Below, piece after piece: positions 35,169 to 43,807 of a DNA stretch of 64,000 nt (its first letter is position 1; the number at the start of each line of letters is the position of its first letter). Source of the stretch: Nocardioidaceae bacterium (GTDB lineage Bacteria; Actinomycetota; Actinomycetes; Propionibacteriales; Nocardioidaceae); assembly GCA_018672315.1 (NCBI GenBank), contig CP076053.1, positions 682,001 through 746,000 of the forward strand. Reading direction: 5' to 3'. The notes below the pieces were generated by a model. It was given only the letters and a program-made list of their open reading frames with translations, was not told the origin of the DNA and did no database searches. The position numbers and the translations under genes were made by a program.

Positions 35169-36473
35169 CTACGGCCGTGAGGTGGGCCGACCGGTCAGCC
35201 GGCCATGGCTGTGGACGGCGGCCCCGTCGGTGAGGGAGGCGACGTGGTCGAGCACCACCCGGCCGCGGGCGGCGTCGTCGGTCGCGGCCTCGAAGTCCTC
35301 ACGGAGGTCGGGAAGCAGGGTGTCCGGGGCGCCGGCGGACACCGCCTCGTGCAGCTCGGCGAGCAGCTGCCGCTGGCGTTCCATCGTGGCCACCCGCTCG
35401 GGGGCACTCATCACGTAGTGCGCGGCGACGCCTTTCAGCACGGCGATCTCGGTGAGGGTCGCACCGGGGACGACGACGTCGCCGTCGTGGCGTACGAGGG
35501 GTCGGTCGCCGTAGGCCTCGCGCGTCGCGCTCTCCACGGCCCCGCAGAAGCGGCCGATGAGGTCGGAGGTGAGGTTCTTCAGGGATCTCAGGGCCGGACG
35601 GGTGCCGTCGTAGGTCGCCTCCGGCCAGGACCCGACGGCGCGCAGGGCGGCCCAGGCGTCCTCGAGCCGGTCGTCCGCCGCGCCGGGCAGGTACCAGTCG
35701 CGCACCGTCTCCCACACGGCCTGCCGTGCGTCGGCGGCGTCGAGCACGGTGAGGTCGATGCCGCCGGCGACGACACCGTCCTCGACGTCGTGCACGCTGT
35801 AGGCGACGTCGTCGGCGAGGTCCATGACCTGGGCCTCGACGCACGTACGGGTGGCGGGCTCGCGGTCGCGCAGCCAGGCGAAGACGGGGAGGTCGTCGTC
35901 GTACACCCCGAACTTCGGCACGCCCCGCGGTGACCCGTCGGCGTGGCGCATGGTCGGGGGTGAGGCCGCCTCGCGCGTCCAGGGGTACTTGGTGCAGGCG
36001 TCGAGGGTGGCGCGGGTCAGGTTGAGGCCGGCGGAGGCGCCGTCGGCGTCGACGGACTTCGCCTCGAGCCGGGTGAGGAGGCGCAGCGTCTGGGCGTTGC
36101 CCTCGAAGCCGCCGCAGGTCGCGGCGAGCTCGGCGAGGACGACCTCGCCGTTGTGACCGAACGGCGGGTGGCCGAGGTCGTGGGCAAGGGCGGCGGTCTC
36201 GACGAGGTCGGGGTGACAGCCGAGCACGTGGGCGACGTCGCGGCCGACCTGGGCGACCTCGAGGGAGTGGGTGAGCCGGTTGCGTACGAAGTCCCGGTGC
36301 GGCCCGAGCACCTGTGTCTTGTCGGCGAGGCGTCGCAGGGCGGCGGAGTGGACCACGCGGGCGCGGTCGCGCTCGAAGGGCGTGCGCTCGGGGGCGTCGA
36401 CCCGCTTGACGGGCTCGGCGACGCGGCGCGCACGGTCGGCCTCGGAGTAGAGATGGTCCCAGCGCTCACCCAT
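35169..36473 (-). CDS. dgt: Deoxyguanosinetriphosphate triphosphohydrolase
   Basis: A 434-residue HD-domain dNTPase that hydrolyses dGTP to deoxyguanosine and triphosphate. The signature 'RNRLTHSLEVAQVGRDVAHVLG' and the HD metal site 'AHDLGHPPFGHNGE' are clear, and 'DLADDVAYSVHDVEDG' holds the later conserved Asp. ATG 36473 follows a -10-like TAGGGT by 9 nt. It lies 11 bp upstream of dnaG on the same strand, matching the conserved actinobacterial dgt-dnaG order. Confidence 0.95.
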   Translation of the reverse strand: MGERWDHLYSEADRARRVAEPVKRVDAPERTPFERDRARVVHSAALRRLADKTQVLGPHRDFVRNRLTHSLEVAQVGRDVAHVLGCHPDLVETAALAHDLGHPPFGHNGEVVLAELAATCGGFEGNAQTLRLLTRLEAKSVDADGASAGLNLTRATLDACTKYPWTREAASPPTMRHADGSPRGVPKFGVYDDDLPVFAWLRDREPATRTCVEAQVMDLADDVAYSVHDVEDGVVAGGIDLTVLDAADARQAVWETVRDWYLPGAADDRLEDAWAALRAVGSWPEATYDGTRPALRSLKNLTSDLIGRFCGAVESATREAYGDRPLVRHDGDVVVPGATLTEIAVLKGVAAHYVMSAPERVATMERQRQLLAELHEAVSAGAPDTLLPDLREDFEAATDDAARGRVVLDHVASLTDGAAVHSHGRLTGRPTSRP

Positions 36474-36614
36474 GGCGCACGCACCCTACCGGGGTGCTCC
36501 GGCGTGCACCTCGGCTCACGGGATCTCGCGGCTCGGCCATCGTCTCGCACCTCGACCACCGAGCCACAGGGTGTGACCCGTTGCGGAGCGCGACCTCGTC
36601 TGGACGGACGAGCA

Positions 36615-36654
36615 CGAACGCCGCCACCCGACGAAGTCGTGGTGGCGGCGTTCG
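36615..36654. terminator. 14-bp stem hairpin between dgt and the SH3 protein gene
   Basis: CGAACGCCGCCACC (36615-36628) pairs perfectly with 36641-36654 around a 12-nt loop. It lies downstream of the minus-strand secreted-protein gene stop and upstream of dgt. No T tract. The remainder of this 240-bp gap shows no gene. Confidence 0.65.
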
Positions 36655-36713
36655 CGCGCAGGGAGGAAGACGAGGTCCCTAGCGCAGCAACAGTGAGGCC
36701 GAAGGACGAACCA

Positions 36714-37772
36714 TCAGTACGTGCTCACGTGCACGTGGTCGAAGTGGTTGGCGGTGGCGGAGCCACGGTCCTCCATGGGGCGCCAGCCTTCGCTGGACCG
36801 CTCGACGGTCCAGATCTGCTGGGCGTAGATGACCTCGGAGACGCCGAGGGATGAGGCGTTGGCGCGGACGTACTCGGCGACCTGCCAGCCGAGGTCGCCG
36901 GAGACCATGGCGTCGATGGCGCGGCCGGTGGCGTGGTAGGTCGAGTCGGCGCGGTACGTGCCGTAGCTGGTGATGGAGGGGAACGCCGCGCAGATCGCGT
37001 TGTGGACGGCGATCACGTTGGCGCCGCCGGAGACCGACGTGCCGTTGGAGCAGACCCCGGAGGACGCGGGCGCGGCGCTGCTGCCGGAGGTGGCGGACTC
37101 GGTGGACTCGCTGGTGCCGGTGCTCTCGACCACGACGGGCTCGGGCTTGGGCGGGCGCTCCTTGGCCATGAACGCGCGGTGGACCCACATCGAGCGTCCT
37201 TCGCGCTTGACCTGCAGCCACTTGCCGGAGGTCAAGCCGGTGACGCCGACGCCGTCGCGGAAGTCGAGTGCGCCCGCCGCCTTGAAGCGTTCGCCGGGAC
37301 CGAGCCGCAGGTTGACGTCCTCGCGGGCCCAGCGCTTGTCCTCGACCTTGGTGGCGGCGACCTCGGGGCCGGCGGCGTCGCGCTCGCTGGACCGTGAGGG
37401 GCTGGTGGTGCGGGGCTCGAGCTCCATGCCGCCGCGGACGACGAGTCCCGGCTGGGGGGCGAGCTCGGGCTCGGCGACCTGGGCGCCGGGGACGAGGGTG
37501 CGGACGTCCGCGTACGCCGGCGGCAGCGCGGTGCTGCTGTCGGGGCGGACGAGGAGGGACGCGGACTGGGCGGCGGCGCCCGTGCTGCCCACGCTGTCGT
37601 CGGCGTACGCGGCAGTGCCGCCACCGAGCACGGCGGTCGCGAGCGGGAGGGTGACGGCGGCGGAGATCGCAGCGCGGGAGGCGGTGCGTGAGGTGCCGGC
37701 GAGGGCGTCGGGGACGAGGGCGTCGCGCAGCGGGTTGCCGGCGGCGCGGTGCTTGGGGGTGTACCGGGGCAC
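36714..37772 (-). CDS. Secreted SH3-domain protein, probable cell-wall-associated
   Basis: A 352-residue exported protein. Residues 1-60 form a long basic signal region ending in a hydrophobic core (SAAVTLPLATAVLGGGTAAYADD). A bacterial SH3 domain lies at about 140-195 (WAREDVNLRLGPGERFKAAG...WLQVKREGRSMWVHRAFM). A Ser/Thr-rich spacer follows, then a C-terminal domain with 'GVCSNGTSVSGGANVIAVHNAIC', 'YHATGRAIDAMVSGD' and 'NHFDHVHVSTY'. The HATGRAID and HFDHVHV motifs resemble M15-like metal sites of peptidoglycan-active domains. GTG 37772 is chosen for GAGGTGAG 7 nt upstream; GTG 37784 is the alternative. Confidence 0.82.
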   Translation of the reverse strand: MPRYTPKHRAAGNPLRDALVPDALAGTSRTASRAAISAAVTLPLATAVLGGGTAAYADDSVGSTGAAAQSASLLVRPDSSTALPPAYADVRTLVPGAQVAEPELAPQPGLVVRGGMELEPRTTSPSRSSERDAAGPEVAATKVEDKRWAREDVNLRLGPGERFKAAGALDFRDGVGVTGLTSGKWLQVKREGRSMWVHRAFMAKERPPKPEPVVVESTGTSESTESATSGSSAAPASSGVCSNGTSVSGGANVIAVHNAICAAFPSITSYGTYRADSTYHATGRAIDAMVSGDLGWQVAEYVRANASSLGVSEVIYAQQIWTVERSSEGWRPMEDRGSATANHFDHVHVSTY

Positions 37773-37865
37773 GGAGGAACTCACCTCGGGGTGTCGATGA
37801 CAGGACGGGGTTCCGCTCGCGGCCGCGGCCGGGGGCCGGGGCGAGGTGGGCCGGAACGCCCGACA

Positions 37866-37886
37866 ATCAATCACGGATTGGTAACG
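37866..37886 (-). promoter_or_regulatory. Possible MtrA-type direct repeat upstream of the SH3 protein
   Basis: Read on the minus strand, CGTTACCAATC is followed by CGTGATTGATT, an 11-bp period with GTTAC/GTGAT cores. MtrA of actinobacteria binds GTNAC-like direct repeats before cell-wall hydrolase genes. The match is imperfect and the site is tentative. Confidence 0.35.
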
Positions 37887-37957
37887 GACGCTACTCGAGG
37901 GGGGTCGGGAGTGGCGCGCCTCACGTCCGGGTGAGGTGTCGGCGCAGCGGTGGAGGG

Positions 37958-39166
37958 TCAGCCGCCGGAGCCGGAGTCCAGGTCCTCGGCGTCCAGTCCG
38001 GGCGTCTCGCGGTCGTCCAGCCATCCCTCGGGCAGGGCGACGCGCCGTCGGGGGCTGCCCTGGCGCCCACGCGGGGTGCCGAGCTCGGACCGCGGGAACT
38101 CCGCAGCACGGTCCAGGGTCGCGAGCCACGCGTCGAGCTCGGCGAGCGTGGAGACCAGAGCCATCTCGCGACGGGCCTCGCTGCCGACCGGGAAGCCCTT
38201 GAGGTACCAGCTGACGTGCTTGCGGAACTCCTTGCAGCCCCGCTCCTCGCTGCCGGTGTGACGGACCAGCAGCTCGGCGTGGCGACGCATCGTGTCGGCG
38301 ACGTGGCCCAGCGGCGGGGTCACCTGCACCTCCTCGCCGGCGAACGCGGCGGCGAGGTCCCGGAACAGCCAGGGGCGGCCGAGGCACCCGCGGCCGACGA
38401 CGACGCCGGCCGCGCCCGTCGTACGCGTCATCCGCAGCGCGTCCTCGGCCTCCCAGATGTCGCCGTTGCCGAGCACGGGGATGTCCAGGGCGGACACGAG
38501 CTCCCCGATGGGCTCCCAGTCCGCGTGTCCGGCGTACGCCTGCTGGGCGGTGCGCCCGTGCAGCGCGATGGCGGCGGCGCCGCTCTCCTGGGCGGCCCGA
38601 CCGGCGTCGAGGTAGGTGAGGTGGTCGGCGTCGATGCCGAGCCGGGTCTTCATGGTGACGGGCACGTCGTACGCCGCGGCCGCCTCGACCGCCGAGCCGA
38701 GGATCGCGGCGAGGAGATCCGCCTTCCACGGCAGGGCGGCTCCCCCGCCCTTGCGAGTGACCTTGGGGACGGGGCACCCGAAGTTGAGGTCGACGTGGGC
38801 GACGCCGTACTCCCCGCAGAGGATGCGGGTGGCCTCACCGACGTAGTGCGGGTCGGTGCCGTAGAGCTGGACCGAACGCACGTCCTCGAGCTCGTCGAAG
38901 ACCAGCATCGACCGGGTGGTCTCGTCGCCCTCGACGAGGCCGCGGCTGGTGATCATCTCGCAGACGTAGAGACCTGCTCCGGACTCACGGCAGAGCCGGC
39001 GGTACGCGGCGTTCGTGATGCCCGCCATCGGGGCGAGCACGACGGGTGTGGGGATCTCCAGCGTACCCAGGCGGAGCGGACCGGGGAGCCCTGCCGGCGT
39101 GGGCGTGGGCGTGGCCGGTGCGGGGTGCGACGCGTCGGACCCGGGAGGTGCCAGGACCGAGGTCAC
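37958..39166 (-). CDS. dusB: tRNA-dihydrouridine synthase (DusB-like)
   Basis: A 402-residue FMN-dependent enzyme that reduces uridines in tRNA D-loops. It has 'LAPMAGITNAAYRRLCRESGA', the active-site Cys in LNFGCPVPKVTRKGGG, 'MKTRLGID', 'LHGRTAQQAYAGHADW' and the FMN-phosphate motif 'VVGRGCLGRPWLF'. GTG 39166 overlaps the upstream lipoprotein stop (GTGA), so the two are translationally coupled. The C-terminal tail (about 45 residues) is acidic and unconserved. Confidence 0.93.
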   Translation of the reverse strand: MTSVLAPPGSDASHPAPATPTPTPAGLPGPLRLGTLEIPTPVVLAPMAGITNAAYRRLCRESGAGLYVCEMITSRGLVEGDETTRSMLVFDELEDVRSVQLYGTDPHYVGEATRILCGEYGVAHVDLNFGCPVPKVTRKGGGAALPWKADLLAAILGSAVEAAAAYDVPVTMKTRLGIDADHLTYLDAGRAAQESGAAAIALHGRTAQQAYAGHADWEPIGELVSALDIPVLGNGDIWEAEDALRMTRTTGAAGVVVGRGCLGRPWLFRDLAAAFAGEEVQVTPPLGHVADTMRRHAELLVRHTGSEERGCKEFRKHVSWYLKGFPVGSEARREMALVSTLAELDAWLATLDRAAEFPRSELGTPRGRQGSPRRRVALPEGWLDDRETPGLDAEDLDSGSGG

Positions 39167-39939
39167 CCGTTGCCGCCCCCGCCGTTGCCGCCGTTGCCGC
39201 CGTTGCCACCGTTGCCACCGCCATTGCCGTTGTTGCCGTTGCCGGTCTGGTCCGGGGGTGGGGTGATGGAGCCCGACCAGGCGATCGGGTCCGAGCCGGC
39301 GCGCGCGAAGGCCACACCCTGCAGGTCGCCGCCGTCGGGGACCAGGAAGACCAGGCAGCGCTCGACGGTCCGCTCGGGACCGAACTGCCGGGGCAGCGCG
39401 GTCGAGGGGCAGCGGTCGAAGGTGGTCGCGAAGGTGGTGTTCCTGACCAGCGCCGTGTCGTCGAACTGACCGAACAGCGGCACGGCGAAGTCGCCGAGAC
39501 TGCCCGGGCCCTCGTTGGTGACGCTGACGTCGACGTAGTACGGCGTCGCGCTCTCGGCGCGCTCGGTGAGCACGTAGGAGTTGAGGTCCTCGGTGCGCCC
39601 GCGCTGGATCTCCTCCACCGTCATCGACAGCACGGTGCCGCGCGCCCGGCTCGGCTCCACGGCCACCTGCGCGGCCTCCCCGAGGCTCAGCTCGCTGCCG
39701 GGCTCGGTCAGCTCGACGCCCTCCGGCACCTCGAAGCCGGTCGGTGTCGGCGCGGCGGCCGCCTCCGACGGCGTCGGGGACACCGAGCCCGAGCCGGTGG
39801 CGTCCGCGTCGGGGTCGGTCTCCGAGGAGCATCCGGCCAGCACCAGCGGCATCACGGCCGCGGCGGTCAGCGCCAGGGCGCGCAGGCGGACGCGGGGGCG
39901 GGAGGCGGAGGCGCGTACGAGGGTCGTCACGGGCGTCAT
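39163..39939 (-). CDS. Predicted lipoprotein with Gly/Asn-rich C-terminal repeat
   Basis: A 258-residue secreted lipoprotein: signal with lipobox LAGC (VMPLVLAGCSSE), then a Ser/Thr/Pro spacer. A beta-rich domain of about 150 residues follows ('TPYYVDVSVTNEGPGSLGDFAVPL' resembles an extracellular DUF4352-type beta sandwich). It ends in a low-complexity GNG/GGN tail. ATG 39939 is the likely start; an upstream in-frame GTG adds little. The stop overlaps dusB (GTGA). Function unknown. Confidence 0.72.
   Translation of the reverse strand: MTPVTTLVRASASRPRVRLRALALTAAAVMPLVLAGCSSETDPDADATGSGSVSPTPSEAAAAPTPTGFEVPEGVELTEPGSELSLGEAAQVAVEPSRARGTVLSMTVEEIQRGRTEDLNSYVLTERAESATPYYVDVSVTNEGPGSLGDFAVPLFGQFDDTALVRNTTFATTFDRCPSTALPRQFGPERTVERCLVFLVPDGGDLQGVAFARAGSDPIAWSGSITPPPDQTGNGNNGNGGGNGGNGGNGGNGGGGNG
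39168..39244. repeat. (Gly-Gly-Asn)-coding microrepeat, units of CCGTTGC/CACCGTTGC type
   Basis: Repeated 9-bp units of the type GTTGCCGCC encode the Gly/Asn tail of the lipoprotein on the minus strand. Imperfect units such as CCGCCATTG occur. The tract is contiguous with the lipoprotein stop and the dusB start. Confidence 0.75.
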
Positions 39940-39985
39940 TGTGCCCAACGCGGTCGAGTCGACCAACGTCGACGCCCGCGTGACC

Positions 39986-41398
39986 TCAGCAACCCAGCAG
40001 GCGTTCGCCGAGCCAGGAGCGCACCTGCCCGAGACCGACGCGCACCTGCTCCATGGAGTCGCGGTCGCGGATGGTCACGGCATCGTCCTCGAGGGTGTCG
40101 AAGTCGACGGTGATGCAGTACGGCGTACCGATCTCGTCCTGGCGGCGGTAGCGACGTCCGATGGCGCCGGAGTCGTCGAAGTCGACGTCCCACAGCTGGC
40201 GCAGCTCGGCCGCGAGCCCCTTGGCCTTGGGGGTGAGGTCCTCGTTGCGCGACAGCGGCAGCACGGCGGCCTTGACCGGGGCGAGTCGCGGGTCGAGCCG
40301 CAGCAGGGTGCGCTTGTCGACACCGCCCTTGGCGTTGGGCGCCTCGTCCTCGGTGTAGGCGTCGACGAGGAACGCCATCATCGCGCGATTCGGGCCCGCC
40401 GCCGGCTCGATGACGTACGGCGTGTAGCGCTCGTCGGCCGCCTGGTCGAAGTAGGACAGGTCGGTGCCGGAGTGCTCGGAGTGGCTCTTGAGGTCGAAGT
40501 CCGTACGGTTCGCCAAGCCCTCGAGCTCTCCCCACTCGCCGGCCGCGAACCCGAAGCGGTACTCGATGTCGACGGTGCGCTTTGAGTAGTGGCTGAGCTT
40601 CTCGGCCGGGTGCTCGAGGTGTCGCAGGTTCTCGGGGCTGATGCCGAGGTCGGTGTACCACCGCGTGCGCTCGTCGATCCAGTACTGGTGCCACTCCTCG
40701 TCCTCGCCGGGCTTGACGAAGAACTCCATCTCCATCTGCTCGAACTCGCGGGTGCGGAAGATGAAGTTGCCGGGGGTGATCTCGTTGCGGAAGCTCTTGC
40801 CGATCTGGGCGATGCCGAACGGCGGCTTCTTGCGAGCGGTGGTGACGACGTTCGCGAAGTTGAGGAAGATGCCCTGCGCGGTCTCGGGACGCAGGTAGTG
40901 CAGCCCGGACTCGTCCTCGATGACGCCGAGGTAGGTCTTCAGCATCATGTTGAACTCGCGCGGCGGGGTCCAGGTGTCGCGGTTGCCGCAGTTCGGGCAG
41001 GCCAGCTCGGCGATGTCGATCGAGTCGGGGTCGACCTCCTCGTCGGACTTCGCGCTGCGCTTGTCTGCCTCCGCCTCCTGCATGTGGTCGACGCGGAACC
41101 GCTTGTGGCAGCTCTGGCACTCGGTCAGGGGGTCGGAGAAGGTGCCGACGTGACCCGAGGCCACCCACGTCTCGCGGGGCAGGATGACCGAGGAGTCGAG
41201 ACCGACGACGTCCTCACGCGCCTGCACCACCGAGCGCCACCACTGACGCTTGATGTTGTCCTTCATCGCCACGCCGAGCGGTCCGTAGTCCCAGGCCGAG
41301 CGGGTGCCGCCGTAGATCTCGCCACACGGGAAGACGAACCCCCGGCGCTTGGCGAGCGAGACGACCTGGTCGAGGGTGGACGGGGCTTTCTTGGCCAC
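39986..41398 (-). CDS. glyS: Glycyl-tRNA synthetase (single-chain, class II)
   Basis: A 470-residue synthetase of the alpha2 bacterial/eukaryal type. It has motif 1 region '[21 protein letters not shown]', a zinc-binding insert ([12 protein letters not shown]...CPNCG), motif 2 '[25 protein letters not shown]' and motif 3 region '[18 protein letters not shown]'. GTG 41398 has GAGG 9 nt upstream; the longer in-frame ORF upstream is not conserved. Placement near zur and znu genes matches the glyS-zur neighbourhood of mycobacteria. Confidence 0.96.
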   Translation of the reverse strand: MAKKAPSTLDQVVSLAKRRGFVFPCGEIYGGTRSAWDYGPLGVAMKDNIKRQWWRSVVQAREDVVGLDSSVILPRETWVASGHVGTFSDPLTECQSCHKRFRVDHMQEAEADKRSAKSDEEVDPDSIDIAELACPNCGNRDTWTPPREFNMMLKTYLGVIEDESGLHYLRPETAQGIFLNFANVVTTARKKPPFGIAQIGKSFRNEITPGNFIFRTREFEQMEMEFFVKPGEDEEWHQYWIDERTRWYTDLGISPENLRHLEHPAEKLSHYSKRTVDIEYRFGFAAGEWGELEGLANRTDFDLKSHSEHSGTDLSYFDQAADERYTPYVIEPAAGPNRAMMAFLVDAYTEDEAPNAKGGVDKRTLLRLDPRLAPVKAAVLPLSRNEDLTPKAKGLAAELRQLWDVDFDDSGAIGRRYRRQDEIGTPYCITVDFDTLEDDAVTIRDRDSMEQVRVGLGQVRSWLGERLLGC

Positions 41399-41524
41399 TG
41401 GTGAGATCCTCGGGCGTTCGGGGCGCACCGCCTGGCTGGCGGTGTCGGTCGGCCGGTCGGCCGAGGAGCCAGGGTAGGCGAGTCCCGTCAGGTGATCGCC
41501 CACCGGGCCGCGCCGCGACCTCCG

Positions 41525-41530
41525 TACGCT
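41525..41530 (+). promoter_or_regulatory. Candidate -10 box, leaderless promoter
   Basis: TACGCT ends 6 nt before GTG 41537, which would be +1. No Shine-Dalgarno precedes that codon. Confidence 0.45.
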
Positions 41531-41536
41531 CGTGCC

Positions 41537-41854
41537 GTGCTCGTCGTGACCCGCTTCCACGTCCCCCCGGCCGAGGCCGAGACCTTCCGCGACGGCCTCG
41601 CCGCGGCCCACGCGCTGCTGGCGGCGCGACCGGGATACCTGCACGGCGACGTGGGCCGCAATGTCGACGACCCCGTGCTGTGGACCCTGACCACGCGCTG
41701 GGAGAGCGTCGGCGCCTACCGGCGGGCACTGTCGTCCTACGAGGTGAAGCTCGGCGCGGTGCCGCTGCTCTCGCGCGCCCTGGACGAGCCGAGTGCGTAC
41801 GAGATCGTGGCGCCCGGGCACGAGCTGAACCGCGAGCAGCCGCGGGCCACGTGA
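41537..41854 (+). CDS. Antibiotic-biosynthesis-monooxygenase (ABM) domain protein
   Basis: A 105-residue dimeric ferredoxin-like fold protein. '[43 protein letters not shown]', '[19 protein letters not shown]' is the ABM pattern. Such proteins can be small cofactor-free monooxygenases or heme-binding/degrading factors. GTG 41537 is picked because the ABM strand starts there and a -10 sits at leaderless distance; a longer start at 41492 adds an Arg/Pro tail. The zinc operon begins about 45 bp downstream. Confidence 0.8.
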   Translation: MLVVTRFHVPPAEAETFRDGLAAAHALLAARPGYLHGDVGRNVDDPVLWTLTTRWESVGAYRRALSSYEVKLGAVPLLSRALDEPSAYEIVAPGHELNREQPRAT

Positions 41855-41870
41855 CCCGCTCGTTTTGACT

Positions 41871-41896
41871 CTCATTCTCATTCGGTTGAGAATGAG
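41871..41896. promoter_or_regulatory. Fur-family (Zur) operator candidate overlapping the znuA start region
   Basis: CTCATTCTCA and TGAGAATGAG are perfect 10-bp inverted repeats separated by TTCGGT. The site overlaps ATG 41892 and ends 4 bp before ATG 41901. It resembles the AT-rich TGA-AATGA/TCATT-TCA palindromes of actinobacterial Zur boxes, and zur is the last gene of this operon, so zinc-dependent repression with autoregulation is likely. Confidence 0.7.
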
Positions 41897-41900
41897 GCTC

Positions 41901-42968
41901 ATGCGCACGTCTCGAGCACCCCGCCTGTCCCTGTTCGCCACGGCCGTGACCGCCGGCTGCCTCACGCTCACCGGTTGCGGAGCACTGGGACTCTCCGACG
42001 ATGAGGGGACGACCGGGGTCTCGAGCGCGTCCGCGGGGGAGATCGCGCCCGTCGAGGGCTCCCCCCAGGTGGTGGCGGCCTTCTACCCGCTGGCCTGGGT
42101 CAGTGAGCAGATCGCCGGCGACCGCGCCGACGTCGTCAACCTGACCACACCCGGCGGCGAGCCGCACGACCTCGAGCTCGGCGTCCAGCAGACCTCTGAG
42201 GTCTCCGCCGCCGACCTGGTCGTGTACGAGGCCGGCTTCCAGCCCGCCGTCGACGCCGCGATCGCGCAGCAGCTCGACGGCGTGGCCCTCGACGTCGCCG
42301 AGGTCGTGGAGCTCGAGCCCTTCGAGGAGCACGGCGAGGAGCACGGTGAGGAGCACGCGGACGAGCACGCCGGGGAGGACCACGCGGACGAGCACGCCGA
42401 CGAGCACGCCGGGGAGCACGCCGGGGAGGACCACGACCACGGTGACCTGGGCGACCTCGACCCGCACTTCTGGCAGGACCCCGCTCGGATGGCGGAGCTC
42501 GCGTCGGCGGTCGGCGAGCGGATGGCCGCGCTCGACCCCGACGGCGCCGAGGCCTACGAGGCCAACACCGACCGCGTGGTCGCCTCCCTGGAGGAGCTCG
42601 ACCAGGCGTACACCGACGGACTCGCCCGGTGCGAGCGTGACGTGGTGGTCACGAACCACGACGCCTTCGGCTACCTCACGCGCTACGGTCTGGAGTTCGA
42701 GCCGGTCACGGGCATCTCGCCCGACGCGGAGCCGACCGCCGGAGACCTGGCGCGGCTGCAGGACCTGATCGCGGAGGAGGGGATCACGACCGTGTTCTAC
42801 GAGCGACTCGTGAGCCCGCAGACCGCCCGGGTCCTGGCCGCCGACACGGGTGTCGAGACCGCCGTGCTCGACCCGCTGGAGGGCCTCACCGACGAGACCG
42901 CCGACGAGGACTACCTGTCCCTGATGCGCGAGAACCTCGCTGCCCTGGAGCGCGCCAACGGATGCTGA
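41901..42968 (+). CDS. znuA: Zinc ABC transporter substrate-binding lipoprotein
   Basis: A roughly 355-residue periplasmic zinc-binding protein of the ZnuA/TroA cluster. A lipobox LTGC ends the signal. '[37 protein letters not shown]' supplies the first metal His, '[13 protein letters not shown]' the second region and '[14 protein letters not shown]' the third. A His/Glu/Asp-rich loop (about residues 140-180) is the zinc-collecting loop typical of ZnuA. ATG 41892 is a possible alternative start; the Zur-like palindrome covers this region. The stop overlaps znuC. Confidence 0.92.
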   Translation: MRTSRAPRLSLFATAVTAGCLTLTGCGALGLSDDEGTTGVSSASAGEIAPVEGSPQVVAAFYPLAWVSEQIAGDRADVVNLTTPGGEPHDLELGVQQTSEVSAADLVVYEAGFQPAVDAAIAQQLDGVALDVAEVVELEPFEEHGEEHGEEHADEHAGEDHADEHADEHAGEHAGEDHDHGDLGDLDPHFWQDPARMAELASAVGERMAALDPDGAEAYEANTDRVVASLEELDQAYTDGLARCERDVVVTNHDAFGYLTRYGLEFEPVTGISPDAEPTAGDLARLQDLIAEEGITTVFYERLVSPQTARVLAADTGVETAVLDPLEGLTDETADEDYLSLMRENLAALERANGC

Positions 42969-43807
42969 GCCCCGACCCCGCCGACCCGCGCACCGACCCG
43001 CCCGCAGTCGCCCTCGACGACGTCGCGGTCGCCCTGGAGGGGCGACCCGTGCTCCGGGGCATCGACCTGCGCGTGGGGTCCGGTGAGTTCGTGGCCCTGC
43101 TGGGCGCGAACGGGTCGGGCAAGTCGACCCTCGTCCGCACCGTGGTCGGGCTGCTGCCCACCACCCGGGGCCGGGTCGAGCTGTTCGGTGAGCCGGTGGA
43201 GCGCTTCCACGACTGGCGACGGGTCGGTTTCGTGCCGCAGCGAGCAGGAGCGGGCTCCGGTGTGCCGGCCTCGGTCCACGAGGTGGTCACCTCGGGTCGC
43301 CTCGGTCACCGGCGCATCATGCGGCGGCTCGGCGCGGAGGACCGCGCGGCCGTCGACGAGGCGCTCGAGACCGTGGGTCTCTCGCACCGCGCCGAGGAGC
43401 CCGTCTCCTCACTCTCGGGTGGGCAGCAGCAGCGCGTCCTCATCGCGCGGGCGCTCGCCGCTCGTCCGGACCTGCTGGTGCTCGACGAGCCCACCGCCGG
43501 CGTCGACGCGGAGAACCAGGAGGCGCTCGCCCGCACCCTGGAGAGGCTCTCGGACCGCGGCGTCACCGTGCTGCTGGTCGCGCACGAGCTGGGTCCGCTG
43601 ACGCCGCTCATCGACCGGGCCGTCGTGCTCGGTGACGGTCGCGTCCGACGCGAGGGCGCGGCTGCCGACCTGGCCGGGGAGACCCACCACGGCCACCACG
43701 CACCGCGTACGCCCGTGGACCACCTGCCGCACGTCGCGCACCCCTTCGGCTCCGCCGCCGACCACCCGCTCGACCTGGCCCGGTCCGGCCACGAGGAGCA
43801 CCCGTGA
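42962..43807 (+). CDS. znuC: Zinc ABC transporter ATP-binding protein
   Basis: A 281-residue ATPase. Walker A GANGSGKST, Q-loop 'FVPQRAGAG', signature 'SSLSGGQQQRVLIARAL', Walker B 'LLVLDEPTAGVD' and the H-loop 'LLVAHELG' are in order. A His-rich tail (ETHHGHHAPRTP...HLPHVAHP) may bind zinc or help regulation; this is unusual in length. It overlaps znuA by 7 bp and znuB by 4 bp (GTGA). Confidence 0.93.
   Translation: MLSPDPADPRTDPPAVALDDVAVALEGRPVLRGIDLRVGSGEFVALLGANGSGKSTLVRTVVGLLPTTRGRVELFGEPVERFHDWRRVGFVPQRAGAGSGVPASVHEVVTSGRLGHRRIMRRLGAEDRAAVDEALETVGLSHRAEEPVSSLSGGQQQRVLIARALAARPDLLVLDEPTAGVDAENQEALARTLERLSDRGVTVLLVAHELGPLTPLIDRAVVLGDGRVRREGAAADLAGETHHGHHAPRTPVDHLPHVAHPFGSAADHPLDLARSGHEEHP

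Noticed and set aside
41399-41536. T-box or other riboswitch upstream of glyS
   Set aside because: The leader is short and GC-rich, with no T-box core (AGGGTGGNACCGCG-like) on the minus strand.
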